The notes below the pieces were generated by a model. It had not been told where the DNA came from and searched no databases. It was given only the letters and a program-made list of their open reading frames with translations. From an uncultured Clostridium sp. (lineage in GTDB: Bacteria > Bacillota > Clostridia > Lachnospirales > Lachnospiraceae), in NCBI GenBank assembly GCA_900544905.1, contig UQXF01000013.1, positions 1-45,347 on the forward strand: a stretch of DNA of 45,347 bases, given 5' to 3'. The position numbers and the translations under genes are program-made. This document shows, piece after piece, positions 8,205 through 17,773 of the stretch. Numbering within the stretch: the stretch's first letter is position 1; the number at the start of each line of letters is the position of its first letter.

Positions 8205-8708
8205 TTATTCCGCCTCTTTAACCTTTTTTAACCGTAAATTAATGCGAACCAGTATTTTATAAAAAAACAACGTAATTAGTATTGTATATATCATTTCCGG
8301 CAGGATGACTGTTTTCAGATAATACACAAAATCCAGCCTGTTCCTCAAAAGAAAATACACAACATATATAATAATATTATATATAAAATCATTGAGGGTA
8401 ATCATTATCATTGGCAGGAGTACATCTTCCACATAGTAAATCCGGTGGAAAAATCCGTTAATATAACCCATGGACATATAGATAAAAGCATAAGGTCCAA
8501 GGACGCTTCCAAAGAAAATATCAATTAACAGTCCCGAAAAAAATCCAACCAGCAGACCTTCCCGTCTTCCCCGCATCAAGCCAAAAGACATTGTGACAAT
8601 CAGCAAAAGATTCGGTACTACTCCGGACAGCTCCAGAAAATGAAAAACCGTCGACTGGCATAAAAAACATATGATAATAATAATTCCAATTGTGATACAT
8701 CGTTTCAT
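8205..8708 (-). CDS. mreD: Rod shape-determining protein MreD
   Basis: A 167-residue polytopic membrane protein with about five helices and the MreD-type core GLMRGRREGLLVGFFSGLLIDIFFGS. MreD works with MreC in the elongasome that guides RodA and PBP2. Sequence conservation in the family is low, so the call relies on this segment plus position between mreC and PBP2. GGAG precedes the ATG, and the PBP2 start is one base after its stop. Confidence 0.9.
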   Translation of the reverse strand: MKRCITIGIIIIICFLCQSTVFHFLELSGVVPNLLLIVTMSFGLMRGRREGLLVGFFSGLLIDIFFGSVLGPYAFIYMSMGYINGFFHRIYYVEDVLLPMIMITLNDFIYNIIIYVVYFLLRNRLDFVYYLKTVILPEMIYTILITLFFYKILVRINLRLKKVKEAE

Positions 8709-8732
8709 ATTATCTTATTCTCCATTGTCTCA

Positions 8733-9782
8733 CTAATTTCCCTGTTCAGTCTGAGACTCACTCGTATTATCCGGGTTGTTATTTCCCTCTAAATCATTGG
8801 TGCTCTCTTCCTCCGTTGTATTGTCACCGGTACCAGGGTCGTTATCCTGTGAGGTGCCCTCTGTAGACGACTGTTCTGTTGTGGTGTCCTCTGTGCTCTG
8901 AATGCTGTCATATATATTCTTATTATCGGAATTTGTATTGTAATCTGCTTTTAAATCAAGAATAACCAGTACTTCCTGAAGATTATTAAAATCCACAACC
9001 GGTATACATTTGGCTGATTTTGTTAAATTATTGGCATCCATCTGGACATCTGTAATATAACCGATTAAAAGTCCCGGAAGAAATTTATCGCTTACATGGG
9101 AGGTAACAAGCTCTGCTCCCTCTTCTATCGTATCCATCTTATTGATGTAGCCTACATTGATATATCCTTCCTTCATAAGGGACAAATCACCGGAAACCGT
9201 ACAGAGAGTTTCCGTTCCAGAGATATTGGCGCTGACATTGCTGTTATCGTCAATGATGGAACGTACCTTTGCATAGTTCGAGCCTGCCTCTGTTACAATA
9301 CCTGCAAGACCATTTCCAGCCAGAATATTACAACCCACCTTAACACCATCCTCTGACCCCTTGTCAATGACGAAGGTATAAAACCAGTTTGTGGAATCCG
9401 TAGCAATCACTCTCGCCCCGATGGTGTTATAATCCACATATTGCTCTTTTAAGTTCAAAAGCTCCTGCAGCCGCTTCAGCTCATAATTTTCCTGTTCATA
9501 TACCTTAATCTGTGCAGAATATTCTGCCAGCTGCTCTGTAAGCTTTTTGTTCTCCTCAATTAAGGCATTTTTTTCCTTCTGATTTGACACACTGTTATAT
9601 ATAGAGGAACCCACTTCGTTCACACCAGACTGCATAGGTGTAATAACCGCACTGGTAACAGCCTTTAACGGCGAAAATCTGCTTTCAAAAATTACAGAAA
9701 AGAACAACAAAACAAAGCAGATAAATGCCATAAACAGATAAATATATTTTGGTGGAATTACCTTTTTATCATGAAAATCCAT
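8733..9782 (-). CDS. mreC: Rod shape-determining protein MreC
   Basis: A 349-residue elongasome scaffold. It has one membrane helix (about 14-36), a periplasm-side coiled coil rich in Glu, Lys and Leu (about 65-112), and the beta-barrel domain with family segments GARVIATDSTNWFYTFVIDKG, CNILAGNGLAGIV and LPGLLIGYI. The last 60 or so residues are a low-complexity tail of Thr, Ser, Glu, Asp and Asn, probably disordered. RBS AAAGG precedes the ATG. It is 14 bp after the DUF4321 gene and starts the mreCD-PBP2 run; mreB is not nearby. Confidence 0.94.
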   Translation of the reverse strand: MDFHDKKVIPPKYIYLFMAFICFVLLFFSVIFESRFSPLKAVTSAVITPMQSGVNEVGSSIYNSVSNQKEKNALIEENKKLTEQLAEYSAQIKVYEQENYELKRLQELLNLKEQYVDYNTIGARVIATDSTNWFYTFVIDKGSEDGVKVGCNILAGNGLAGIVTEAGSNYAKVRSIIDDNSNVSANISGTETLCTVSGDLSLMKEGYINVGYINKMDTIEEGAELVTSHVSDKFLPGLLIGYITDVQMDANNLTKSAKCIPVVDFNNLQEVLVILDLKADYNTNSDNKNIYDSIQSTEDTTTEQSSTEGTSQDNDPGTGDNTTEEESTNDLEGNNNPDNTSESQTEQGN

Positions 9783-9796
9783 ATTTTCACCATCCT

Positions 9797-10060
9797 TTAG
9801 ATTAGCCGGTATACAATAATACCAATAATCAGACCGATAATACTTGCAATATTAATTGTAATCGTCAGACCGAAGGTTACTACCAATATTCCTAAATCCA
9901 AAACAATCGGAGAGGTAAGTCCAAAGGTATTTCCATACCCTAACCAGCTCAAAAAACTGATTTTTGACGCCAGTGTTCCCAGATATCCTCCCAGTACAAT
10001 GCCACATAATAAAATGACTACTAATACCCAGTTATTTTTTCGTGAATTTCCAACTGCCAT
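9797..10060 (-). CDS. DUF4321 family small membrane protein
   Basis: An 87-residue protein with two hydrophobic segments (about 11-32 and 50-85) and the family-typical start NWVLVVILLCGIVLGGYLGTLA. Members are often found next to mre genes in Clostridia, and here it directly precedes mreC. Function is unknown; a role with the elongation machinery is only inferred from position. AGGAG precedes the ATG, and a candidate promoter lies about 100 bp upstream. Confidence 0.8.
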   Translation of the reverse strand: MAVGNSRKNNWVLVVILLCGIVLGGYLGTLASKISFLSWLGYGNTFGLTSPIVLDLGILVVTFGLTITINIASIIGLIIGIIVYRLI

Positions 10061-10159
10061 ATTCTTAAAACTCCTTTATCCCAAGATAACCCATATAAAT
10101 CCAACAGTAAACAGGCTTCCTCCGGTATCTATAAACCGTATTAAAAATCACATTGGATT

Positions 10160-10188
10160 ATCATACCATATTTAAATAAATTCTACAA
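10160..10188 (-). promoter_or_regulatory. Candidate sigma-A promoter for the DUF4321-mreC-mreD operon
   Basis: On the minus strand TTGTAG (10183-10188) and TATGAT (10160-10165) are separated by 17 bp. The -35 box overlaps the stop codon of the upstream gene. There is an approximately 100-bp leader before the DUF4321 ATG, and the upstream 120-bp gap holds no other gene. Each box has two mismatches or fewer to consensus. Confidence 0.5.
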
Positions 10189-11478
10189 GTTTACTTTAAT
10201 TAACCCCTTTTTTTCTAACTGGGAAAGGGATTTCATAATGCCAAACTTTGCGTGATGGTAAGAAAGTCCGCCCTGGAAATAAACGGTATACGGCTCATGC
10301 ATCGGCGCATCTGCAGATAACTCTATGGAAGCACCGGATATAAACGCTCCGGCAGCCATAATAACATCACAGTCATAACCAGGCATTGCCCAAGGTGTTG
10401 GCGTCACATGGGAATCAATTGGTGCAGCATACTGGATTCCCTCACAGAATGCAATTACCTTTTCCGGGTCATGGAAAGTAACTGCCTGAATAATATCGTG
10501 CCTGGATTCCGTGCTGTTTGGTGTACATTCAAAGCCTAATTTTTCATAAAGATTAGCCGCAAAAACAGCACCTTTTAAGGCTCCATTTACTACCTGCGGA
10601 GCATTAAATAACCCTTGGAAGAAATCCTTGTTGACACCAAGTGTTGCACCTACTTCTCCTCCAAGTCCCGGAGCAGTCAGACGAAAATAAGCATTTTCCA
10701 CACACTCCTTTGTTCCGCATATATAACCGCCTATAGGTGCCAGTCCTCCACCGGGATTCTTAATCAACGAGCCAACCACCATATCCGCACCTGCATTGGA
10801 GGGCTCGGTAAGCTCAACAAATTCGCCATAACAGTTGTCTACCATGCAGATAATATCGGGATTAATACCCTTGATAAAGGAAATCAGCTCTCCAATCTGC
10901 GCTACACTGAAGGTCGGGCGGGTAAGATATCCCTTGGAACGCTGGATGGTTACCATTTTTGTCCTGCCGGAAATTGCTTTCCTGATAGCATCATAATCAA
11001 AGGTGCCATTCTCTAACAGTTCAACCTGCTTATAAGTCACACCGTACTCAGCCAGGGAGCCCTTTGACGGGCGGATTCCAATAATCTCCTCCATGGTATC
11101 GTAAGGCTTTCCCACCGGTGAAATCAGTTCATCCCCCGGTCTTAAATTGGCAGACAGTGCAAGCGCCAGGGCATGGGTTCCACAGGTAATCTGAGAACGC
11201 ACTAATGCTGCCTCTGTCCCGAAAATCTCGGCATACACTTTTTCCAGTGTCTCCCGTCCGATATCGTTATATCCATAACCTGTGGTAGGTGCTAAATGTG
11301 CCTCTGACACCTGGTACTTCTGCATAGCCCGTAAAACCTTTAACTGGTTGCATTCGGTTATCTTGTCAATCTCCTCAAAACGGTTTTTTAAAGATTCTTC
11401 TATCTCCTGGCATAGATGACATACCTCTTTTGATATTCCCATCTGCTGATAGGCATTTTCCAAATAATCTTCCAACAT
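10183..11478 (-). CDS. Methionine gamma-lyase-like PLP enzyme (aluminium resistance protein family, YnbB-like)
   Basis: A 431-residue fold type I PLP enzyme of the family once called aluminium resistance protein and now methionine gamma-lyase family. Landmarks are APTTGYGYNDIGRETLE (63-79), the cofactor-binding SQITCGTHALALAL (95-108), DNCYGEFVE with Asp214, and GSLIKNPGGGLAP where Lys240 is the likely Schiff-base lysine. Related enzymes cleave C-S bonds of sulfur amino acids, but the physiological substrate of this branch is not firmly known. The family often neighbours miaA or hfq in Firmicutes; miaA is immediately upstream here. GAGGAGG precedes the ATG. Confidence 0.88.
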   Translation of the reverse strand: MLEDYLENAYQQMGISKEVCHLCQEIEESLKNRFEEIDKITECNQLKVLRAMQKYQVSEAHLAPTTGYGYNDIGRETLEKVYAEIFGTEAALVRSQITCGTHALALALSANLRPGDELISPVGKPYDTMEEIIGIRPSKGSLAEYGVTYKQVELLENGTFDYDAIRKAISGRTKMVTIQRSKGYLTRPTFSVAQIGELISFIKGINPDIICMVDNCYGEFVELTEPSNAGADMVVGSLIKNPGGGLAPIGGYICGTKECVENAYFRLTAPGLGGEVGATLGVNKDFFQGLFNAPQVVNGALKGAVFAANLYEKLGFECTPNSTESRHDIIQAVTFHDPEKVIAFCEGIQYAAPIDSHVTPTPWAMPGYDCDVIMAAGAFISGASIELSADAPMHEPYTVYFQGGLSYHHAKFGIMKSLSQLEKKGLIKVNL

Positions 11479-11511
11479 CCTGTCCTCCTCTAACGTTTAC
11501 AATCCAAATGT

Positions 11512-11541
11512 ATCATAACTGTATCATTATACTGTGTCTAA
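11512..11541 (-). promoter_or_regulatory. Candidate promoter for the methionine gamma-lyase-like gene
   Basis: On the minus strand TTAGAC (11536-11541) and TATGAT (11512-11517) are 18 bp apart, overlapping the end of miaA. A TATAAT also occurs at 11526-11531 but without a fitting -35. Either could fire; the gap to miaA is only 59 bp, so read-through from miaA is also possible. Confidence 0.3.
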
Positions 11542-12494
11542 TCTATGATATGTTTTTGAAATAACCGGTTTAACATATATTCAAGTATTTCCTCCTCAGA
11601 TGAAAAAGCTGTCCTGTCTACCCAGGTAACCTCTTTCTCCCGGCGGAACCATGTCAGCTGGCGTTTTGCAAAATGACGGGTATCCCGCTTCAGAATGTAA
11701 ACCGCTTCTTCCAAAGAGCACTCTCCATTCAGATAGGAGATGATTTCCTTGTATCCCAGCCCCTGCATGGAGACCATATCCGGCTGGCAGCCATAGTCTA
11801 AAAGACCCTGTACCTCTTCAATCAATCCCTGTTCCATCATAATATCAATGCGCTTCTCAATCCTTCTATACAAAACCTCCCTGTCATCATTCAGCACGAA
11901 ATATTCAAAATTATAGGGAGATTCCTTTTGACGCTGTGCTTTGTTGTGTTCCGAAATCGGATATCCTGTGTCATGATAAAATTCCAGAGCCCGGATAACA
12001 CGCTTCACGTTATTCTCATGTATCTGCTCATAGGATACCGGGTCAACCTTCTTTAACTCTTCGTGTAATGCATGGGCACCATAGGCTTCATAATAGGCAG
12101 TTAATTCTTCCCGGTAGAAGGAAACCTCCGTCTCTTCAAAAGAAATGTCATATAAAAGGGACTGGATATAAAATCCGGTTCCTCCTGCCACAATGGGAAT
12201 CCTGCCTCTGGAATATATCTCATTTATCGCCTGCTTTGCCATGGTCTGGAATGCAGTCACATTAAAATCCTCCGTCGGATTCAATACATCAATCAGATGA
12301 TGCGGGACTCCTTCTGTTTCTTCTGGTTTTATTTTAGCAGTTCCTATGTCCATATAACGGTACACCTGCATGGAATCCGCCGAAATGATTTCGCCTCCTA
12401 TGGCTTTTGCCAGCATAATAGACAATGCTGTCTTTCCCACAGCAGTCGGTCCGGTTAATATGACCAGCGGCTTTTTGGTTGTCTGTATCTCCAT
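11538..12494 (-). CDS. miaA: tRNA dimethylallyltransferase
   Basis: Transfers a dimethylallyl group to the N6 of A37 in tRNAs reading codons that begin with U, making i6A, which MiaB (also in this window) then methylthiolates. The protein has the P-loop GPTAVGKT (15-22), the substrate motif ADSMQVYRYMDIGTAK and the later GGTGFYIQSLLYD. About 318 residues is normal. A GTG nine bases earlier at 12503 is possible, but AAGAGG is 11 nt from the ATG at 12494 and only 2 nt from that GTG, so ATG is preferred. It begins 15 bp after mutL. Confidence 0.95.
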   Translation of the reverse strand: MEIQTTKKPLVILTGPTAVGKTALSIMLAKAIGGEIISADSMQVYRYMDIGTAKIKPEETEGVPHHLIDVLNPTEDFNVTAFQTMAKQAINEIYSRGRIPIVAGGTGFYIQSLLYDISFEETEVSFYREELTAYYEAYGAHALHEELKKVDPVSYEQIHENNVKRVIRALEFYHDTGYPISEHNKAQRQKESPYNFEYFVLNDDREVLYRRIEKRIDIMMEQGLIEEVQGLLDYGCQPDMVSMQGLGYKEIISYLNGECSLEEAVYILKRDTRHFAKRQLTWFRREKEVTWVDRTAFSSEEEILEYMLNRLFQKHIID

Positions 12495-12509
12495 TCTGTT
12501 CACATCCTC

Positions 12510-14525
12510 TTAATTCTGGATTCTCTTAAATTTTCGCTCTAATTCTGTCTTTGTAAGGGAAATCATGGTCGGTCTGCCATGTGGGCAGTTGTATGGGTTA
12601 TCCAGCGTTAACATTTCATCAATCAGCTTGTCTGCCTCCATGGCAGTAATTTCCGTATTTCCCTTAATCGCTGCCTTGCATGCCATACCCGAAAGCTTTT
12701 CCACAAAGAAATCAATGCTTAAATTCCCCCTGTCTTCCGTTAAGGCATTTAACAGCGCATCAAATAAGAGCTGCGGGTCAACTCCCATAATATCATCCGG
12801 CATGGCTCTTACCACAATGGAATCATCTCCAAAATTTTCTATATCAAAACCGGTCTGTTCAAATAATTCCATATGGCTGAGAACTGCTTCGTGTTCCACG
12901 CTGTCTAAATGTAATACCTTGGGAGGCAGAAGCTGCTGGGAAAGTACCTGCTTATTCTCCTGCTGTTTCATTAACCGTTCAAACATAACCTTTTCATGGG
13001 CAGCATGCTGGTCTACGATATACAGCTTCTCATCATATTCAATCATCCAGTAGGTTTTAAACACCTGCCCGATGAGATGGTGTTTTTTTCTGGCATCTTC
13101 CGAAATAAACTGTTCTACCGGCATAACCAGCTGTTCATTTGTTCCTGCCGGCGGAATATCTTCTGTTTTGACAGACGCAACGGCATCCTGCGGATTAGCA
13201 TGTATAAGCTCCTCTTTTTCTGTGGGAAGCTCCTGCTTTACCTGCTGCACAGCTGAACTGGTGTCTTGTTTTATAAGAGGTTCCCTTTGCATGTTTGCTT
13301 GGGATATATCCGTCTCCTGATTTGTTTTTGGAATTTCAGGATTTGAAACATTCTGCGTAATCTGCGCCTGCAAGCTCTTCCTTTGCACCTCCGCCTGGTG
13401 ACTGGCAACCGCCTGCTGGTACCGGAGTGCTCTCGCCTCCTTTTCAAAAGGCTCCGGTACGCGAAGGGTACTCTTCCGCTGCTGTTCTATGGTAATGGCA
13501 CGTTCTTCTTTAGCAGTTCGCAGAGAGACATCCTGTATCATTTCCTCTTCTAATAATGCCTGTCGCACACTCTCCTTTACAAACCCGAAAAGCTGCTCGC
13601 CATCCGCATATTTAAATTCCATCTTAGTAGGATGGACATTGACATCCAGTTTATTACTATCCAGCGTAAAATGCAATGCGGTAAATGGAAATTTGTGAAT
13701 CATGACAAAGGACTTGTATGCCTCTTCAATCGCCTTGGTCACAATATTGCTTCGGATATATCTTCCGTTTACAAAATAGTGCTCAAAGCTGCGGTTTCCT
13801 TTGGATACATAGGCTTTTCCGATGTAGCCCTCCACCGCAAAATCACCCACAGAGCGTTTTACCGGCAGCAGATTGGCAGATACATCCTTTCCATAAATGT
13901 GATAAATAACGTCCTGGAGCTTGCCGTTTCCCGATGTGGCAATCTTGTTGCTTCCGTTCATAATATATTTAAAGGAAACCTCCGGATGGGATAAAGAAAG
14001 CCTCGTAATCAGTTCGGTAATATAGCTCCCTTCCGTCATGGCAGTCTTTAAAAATTTCTTTCTTGCCGGAACGTTGTAGAACAAATTCCGGACAATAATC
14101 GTTGTTCCGGCAGGAGCTCCGATTTCCTCGCTGGAAATTTCCTTGCTTCCGTGAATCTCGTAACGGATTCCCGTCAGAGCATGGGCAGTTTTGGTGATAC
14201 ACTCCACCTGGGAAACGGCTGCAATGCTGGCAAGTGCTTCACCACGAAACCCTAAAGAGCTAACACTTAACAAATCTTCAATCGTCATAATTTTGCTGGT
14301 GGCATGACGTACAAAGGCGGTTGGAACCTCTTCCTTTTCAATACCGGCACCATTATCCGTAATTCGTATAAAGGACATGCCCCCTTCTTTGATTTCTACT
14401 GTAATGGCGGTTGCTCCTGCATCTATGGCATTTTCCACTAATTCCTTTACCACAGAGGATGGCCGTTCCACCACCTCACCGGCTGCTATTTTGTTTATGG
14501 TTGATTGGTCTAAAATCTTTATCAT
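12510..14525 (-). CDS. mutL: DNA mismatch repair protein MutL
   Basis: A 671-residue MutL that links MutS mismatch recognition to strand removal. The N-terminal GHKL ATPase has ELVENAIDAGA, DNGAGI and GFRGEALASI. A Gln/Glu-rich linker spans about 340-475. The C-terminal domain carries DQHAAHEKVMFE (from Asp505), the metal-binding endonuclease motif, and CPHGRPTM near the end, so it is the self-nicking type found in bacteria lacking MutH. It overlaps the 2H phosphoesterase gene by 4 bases and miaA follows. Confidence 0.96.
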   Translation of the reverse strand: MIKILDQSTINKIAAGEVVERPSSVVKELVENAIDAGATAITVEIKEGGMSFIRITDNGAGIEKEEVPTAFVRHATSKIMTIEDLLSVSSLGFRGEALASIAAVSQVECITKTAHALTGIRYEIHGSKEISSEEIGAPAGTTIIVRNLFYNVPARKKFLKTAMTEGSYITELITRLSLSHPEVSFKYIMNGSNKIATSGNGKLQDVIYHIYGKDVSANLLPVKRSVGDFAVEGYIGKAYVSKGNRSFEHYFVNGRYIRSNIVTKAIEEAYKSFVMIHKFPFTALHFTLDSNKLDVNVHPTKMEFKYADGEQLFGFVKESVRQALLEEEMIQDVSLRTAKEERAITIEQQRKSTLRVPEPFEKEARALRYQQAVASHQAEVQRKSLQAQITQNVSNPEIPKTNQETDISQANMQREPLIKQDTSSAVQQVKQELPTEKEELIHANPQDAVASVKTEDIPPAGTNEQLVMPVEQFISEDARKKHHLIGQVFKTYWMIEYDEKLYIVDQHAAHEKVMFERLMKQQENKQVLSQQLLPPKVLHLDSVEHEAVLSHMELFEQTGFDIENFGDDSIVVRAMPDDIMGVDPQLLFDALLNALTEDRGNLSIDFFVEKLSGMACKAAIKGNTEITAMEADKLIDEMLTLDNPYNCPHGRPTMISLTKTELERKFKRIQN

Positions 14526-15061
14526 TGGGATTCTCCTTCTTTTAGCTCAAAAACTGCCAGATTTGTATATGGATTTGTCTTTGCCAGTCCTATTTTCGTA
14601 ACATATCCGGAAAATGGTCCAAACTGATGCTGTAACACTTGAAATGCTGCCTGCATCTCCGTTTTGGATAATTTCTTTCCGACAGTGGTATGCGGCATCC
14701 AGCTAAAGGGCTGGTAACATGGGCGAATACGGATATCCTCTGCCTGACGGATGCAGGAATAAATCTGTTCAGACAGATTGTGCAGGTATTGATTGAGCAC
14801 TGGCGACAGGAAAATTACATAGGGTAAAAATGCACTGACGGAAGTCCACTGTACCTTTCCTTGTCTTATATCTTTAACATTTTGTTTCAACAGGGAGATT
14901 ATCTGTTCTTCCTGTCTGGTTTCAAAAGAAGATAATGTGATATGTGGCGGTACACAGCCATCAAGCATAAAGGTATTCCCTGTTTTTTGGGCAATCTGAT
15001 TGATATATTGTTGTATTTTAAATGTTGTTTCATCATCAAAATAAGCTGAAATCAAATACAT
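14522..15061 (-). CDS. 2H phosphoesterase (2'-5' RNA ligase family)
   Basis: A 179-residue protein with the two H-x-T motifs that define the 2H phosphoesterase fold: PPHITLS (His40, Thr42) and MPHTTVG (His124, Thr126), about 84 residues apart as expected. Such enzymes hydrolyse or form 2',5' or cyclic phosphodiester bonds on RNA or nucleotides; the substrate here is unknown. The gene lies between mutS (17 bp upstream) and mutL (overlap of 4 bases), so it is probably co-translated with the mismatch repair genes. Confidence 0.82.
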   Translation of the reverse strand: MYLISAYFDDETTFKIQQYINQIAQKTGNTFMLDGCVPPHITLSSFETRQEEQIISLLKQNVKDIRQGKVQWTSVSAFLPYVIFLSPVLNQYLHNLSEQIYSCIRQAEDIRIRPCYQPFSWMPHTTVGKKLSKTEMQAAFQVLQHQFGPFSGYVTKIGLAKTNPYTNLAVFELKEGESQ

Positions 15062-15078
15062 AACATTATCATCCTTTT

Positions 15079-17730
15079 TTATTTCAACCGTTCCTGTAAA
15101 TCATTCAGATACAGCAATGCCTTCATCGGCGTCATATTGGATAAATCCAATGCCTTAATATCTGCCACAACACTGGATTCCTCAGCATTGCCAAACAGGG
15201 ATAACTGGCCGTCTGTATCTTTGTTGTTTCCCTTTCTGCCTTTTCCCTTTGCTGTGTTTTCCAGTACCTTTGGCATAATGTCTGCCGCCGCAGTAACGGT
15301 AATATCGTGTTCCGATAATTCAGCAGCAATCTCCCTTGCTCTTGCCAACACCACTTCCGGCACCCCGGCAAGCTTTGCCACCTGGATACCATAGCTTTTA
15401 TCCGCACCGCCTTTGATGATTTTACGCAAAAATACAATATCCTCTCCGGATTCCTTGACTGAAATACAGTAATTGTTCACGCTTTCGAGCTTTCCCTCTA
15501 ATTCTGTCAGTTCATGGTAATGGGTGGCAAATAAGGTCTTTGCGCCTAATAAATCCTTAGAGCTTATGTATTCAACCACCGCCCATGCAATGGAAAGTCC
15601 GTCATAGGTAGAGGTTCCCCGTCCGATTTCATCTAATATCAGCAAACTGTTTGCGGTGGCATTTCTCAGGATATTGGCAACCTCGCTCATTTCCACCATA
15701 AAGGTACTCTGCCCGGAGGCTAAATCATCGGATGCCCCTACGCGGGTAAAAATGCGGTCCACAATACCGATATCCGCCGACTGTGCCGGTACATAAGAGC
15801 CAATCTGTGCCATTAACACGATTAATGCCACCTGCCGCATATAGGTGGATTTACCAGCCATATTCGGTCCGGTGATAATGGATACCCGGTTTAAATCGTT
15901 GTCTAATAGCGTGTCATTAGTGATGAAAGAATCGTTATCCAGCACCTTTTCCACCACCGGATGGCGTCCCTCCTTAATTTCAATCCGTCCCTCCTCGTTG
16001 ATGGACGGACGGACAAAATGATTCTTCTCCGCAACGTAGGCAAGGGATGCCAGAGCGTCCAAATCTGCAATGATTTTTGCCGTCTTCTGCACCCGTTTTA
16101 CTTCTTTTGCGAGATTATCCCGGAGCTCCACAAACAAATCATACTCCAGACCAAATAAGCGGTCTTCTGCACCCAGAATCTTGCCTGCAATATCCTCCAG
16201 CTCGTCAGAGGAATACCGCTCCGAATTGGCAAGGGTCTGCTTCCGGATAAAATGCTCCGGCACCATATTTTTAAAGGAATTTGTGACATCAAAATAATAC
16301 CCGAAGACCTTGTTGAATTTAATCTTCAGATTTTTAATTCCGGTAGCTTCCCGCTCTTTCGCTTCTAACTCAATCAGCCAGTTTTTGCCGTCTGATTTGG
16401 CATTTTTTAACATGTCTACCGTTTCATTATAACCGTCCCTGATGATGCCGCCTTCTTTTACAAGGATTGGAGGCTCATCCACAATCGCCGCCTCAATTGC
16501 TGTGCACAGGTCCGTCAGTTCATCTAATTCCTGCTCATATTCCGCCAAAAGTCCCTTGTCAAACTCCTGCAAAATTGCTTTCACGTGGGGTAAAATGGCA
16601 ATAGAATTTTTAAAGGCAATCAAATCCCTTGGGTTTGCAGTCTTCAGTGTAATTCGTGTCATCAGGCGCTCTAAATCATAGACTGCGCTTAGGTACTCTC
16701 TTAATTCATCCCGGGTTATCATGGAATTGTTAAGAGCCTCAATGGCATCTAAACGGTTTTCAATCATTTCCTTGCGGATGCAGGGCTGTTCCACCATGGA
16801 ACGAAGCATTCTGGCACCCATTGCGGTCTTGGTTTTATCCAGTACCCAGAGCAGGGAGCCCCGCTTGTTTTTATCCCGCATAGTTTCACAAAGCTCCAGA
16901 TTGCGTCTGGAAGCACTGTCCAGCACGACAAAATCCTCTACGTGATAGGTGCTGATATGATTGATATGGTCTACAGAGCCCTTCTGGGTGTCCTTTAGAT
17001 AATAAAGCAGACAGCCAACGGAACGTACTGCATTTGGATAATCCTTTAAGCCCAGTCCCTCCAGATTCATCATATGGAACTGGTCTTTGATTAAACGTTC
17101 ATCCATATCATAATCGTAATACCAGTCTTCCATTACGGTAATCATGGTGTGGTCCTTTTCCCGGAGATTGGAGAGACTGATACCGATACTTCCGTTTTCT
17201 TCTAAAGAAACCGCTTCATTTACCAATATCTCCACCGGAGCAAACTTGGAAATCTCATCCATTACTTTGGAAAAAGATTCCACCTCAGTGGTAAAGAAAT
17301 CACCGGTGGTAATGTCTGCAAAGGAAATGCCATATTTGTCATCATAAAATATACTCATCAGATAGTTATTTTTTGTCTCATTAAGGCTTCCAACGCTCAT
17401 ATTGGTTCCGGGAGTTACAATCTGGACAACCTCGCGTTTGACAAGACCCTTTGCCTGCTTCGGGTCTTCCACCTGCTCACAGATGGCAACCTTATACCCC
17501 TTTTCCACCAGACGGTTCATGTAATTTTCATAGGCATGATAGGGAATCCCGCACATGGGAGCACGTTCTTCCATACCGCAGTCCTTGCCGGTCAAGGTGA
17601 TTTCCAGCTCCCTTGATGCAGTAATGGCATCATCAAAGAACATTTCATAAAAATCACCTAAGCGGTAAAATAGAATACAGTCCTTATATTCTTCCTTTGT
17701 TTTACAGTACATTTCCATCATTGGTGTCAT
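15079..17730 (-). CDS. mutS: DNA mismatch repair protein MutS
   Basis: An 883-residue MutS1. The N-terminal mismatch-binding motif is FYRLGDFYEMF (Phe-x-Glu pair). The ATPase has Walker A GPNMAGKST (from Gly621), then ILDEIGRGTSTYDG and ATHYHELTELE. The C-terminus holds a short helix-turn-helix and ends in MTPMKALLYLNDL. The ATG at 17730 has only a weak purine-rich RBS (AAAGAAAGCGAG, spaced about 9). The frame stays open about a dozen codons further upstream without an ATG, GTG or TTG, so this start is the best available. It lies directly after the accessory interval that separates it from miaB. Confidence 0.96.
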   Translation of the reverse strand: MTPMMEMYCKTKEEYKDCILFYRLGDFYEMFFDDAITASRELEITLTGKDCGMEERAPMCGIPYHAYENYMNRLVEKGYKVAICEQVEDPKQAKGLVKREVVQIVTPGTNMSVGSLNETKNNYLMSIFYDDKYGISFADITTGDFFTTEVESFSKVMDEISKFAPVEILVNEAVSLEENGSIGISLSNLREKDHTMITVMEDWYYDYDMDERLIKDQFHMMNLEGLGLKDYPNAVRSVGCLLYYLKDTQKGSVDHINHISTYHVEDFVVLDSASRRNLELCETMRDKNKRGSLLWVLDKTKTAMGARMLRSMVEQPCIRKEMIENRLDAIEALNNSMITRDELREYLSAVYDLERLMTRITLKTANPRDLIAFKNSIAILPHVKAILQEFDKGLLAEYEQELDELTDLCTAIEAAIVDEPPILVKEGGIIRDGYNETVDMLKNAKSDGKNWLIELEAKEREATGIKNLKIKFNKVFGYYFDVTNSFKNMVPEHFIRKQTLANSERYSSDELEDIAGKILGAEDRLFGLEYDLFVELRDNLAKEVKRVQKTAKIIADLDALASLAYVAEKNHFVRPSINEEGRIEIKEGRHPVVEKVLDNDSFITNDTLLDNDLNRVSIITGPNMAGKSTYMRQVALIVLMAQIGSYVPAQSADIGIVDRIFTRVGASDDLASGQSTFMVEMSEVANILRNATANSLLILDEIGRGTSTYDGLSIAWAVVEYISSKDLLGAKTLFATHYHELTELEGKLESVNNYCISVKESGEDIVFLRKIIKGGADKSYGIQVAKLAGVPEVVLARAREIAAELSEHDITVTAAADIMPKVLENTAKGKGRKGNNKDTDGQLSLFGNAEESSVVADIKALDLSNMTPMKALLYLNDLQERLK

Positions 17731-17773
17731 TTGTGTTTGCTCGCTTTCTTTAAATTCTGAATCAGATAAAGGG

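Noticed and set aside
12565..13053. A 162-codon plus-strand open frame opposite mutL
   Set aside because: Composition is Ser/Cys-rich and it overlaps the MutL C-terminal endonuclease domain in antisense; no independent support.
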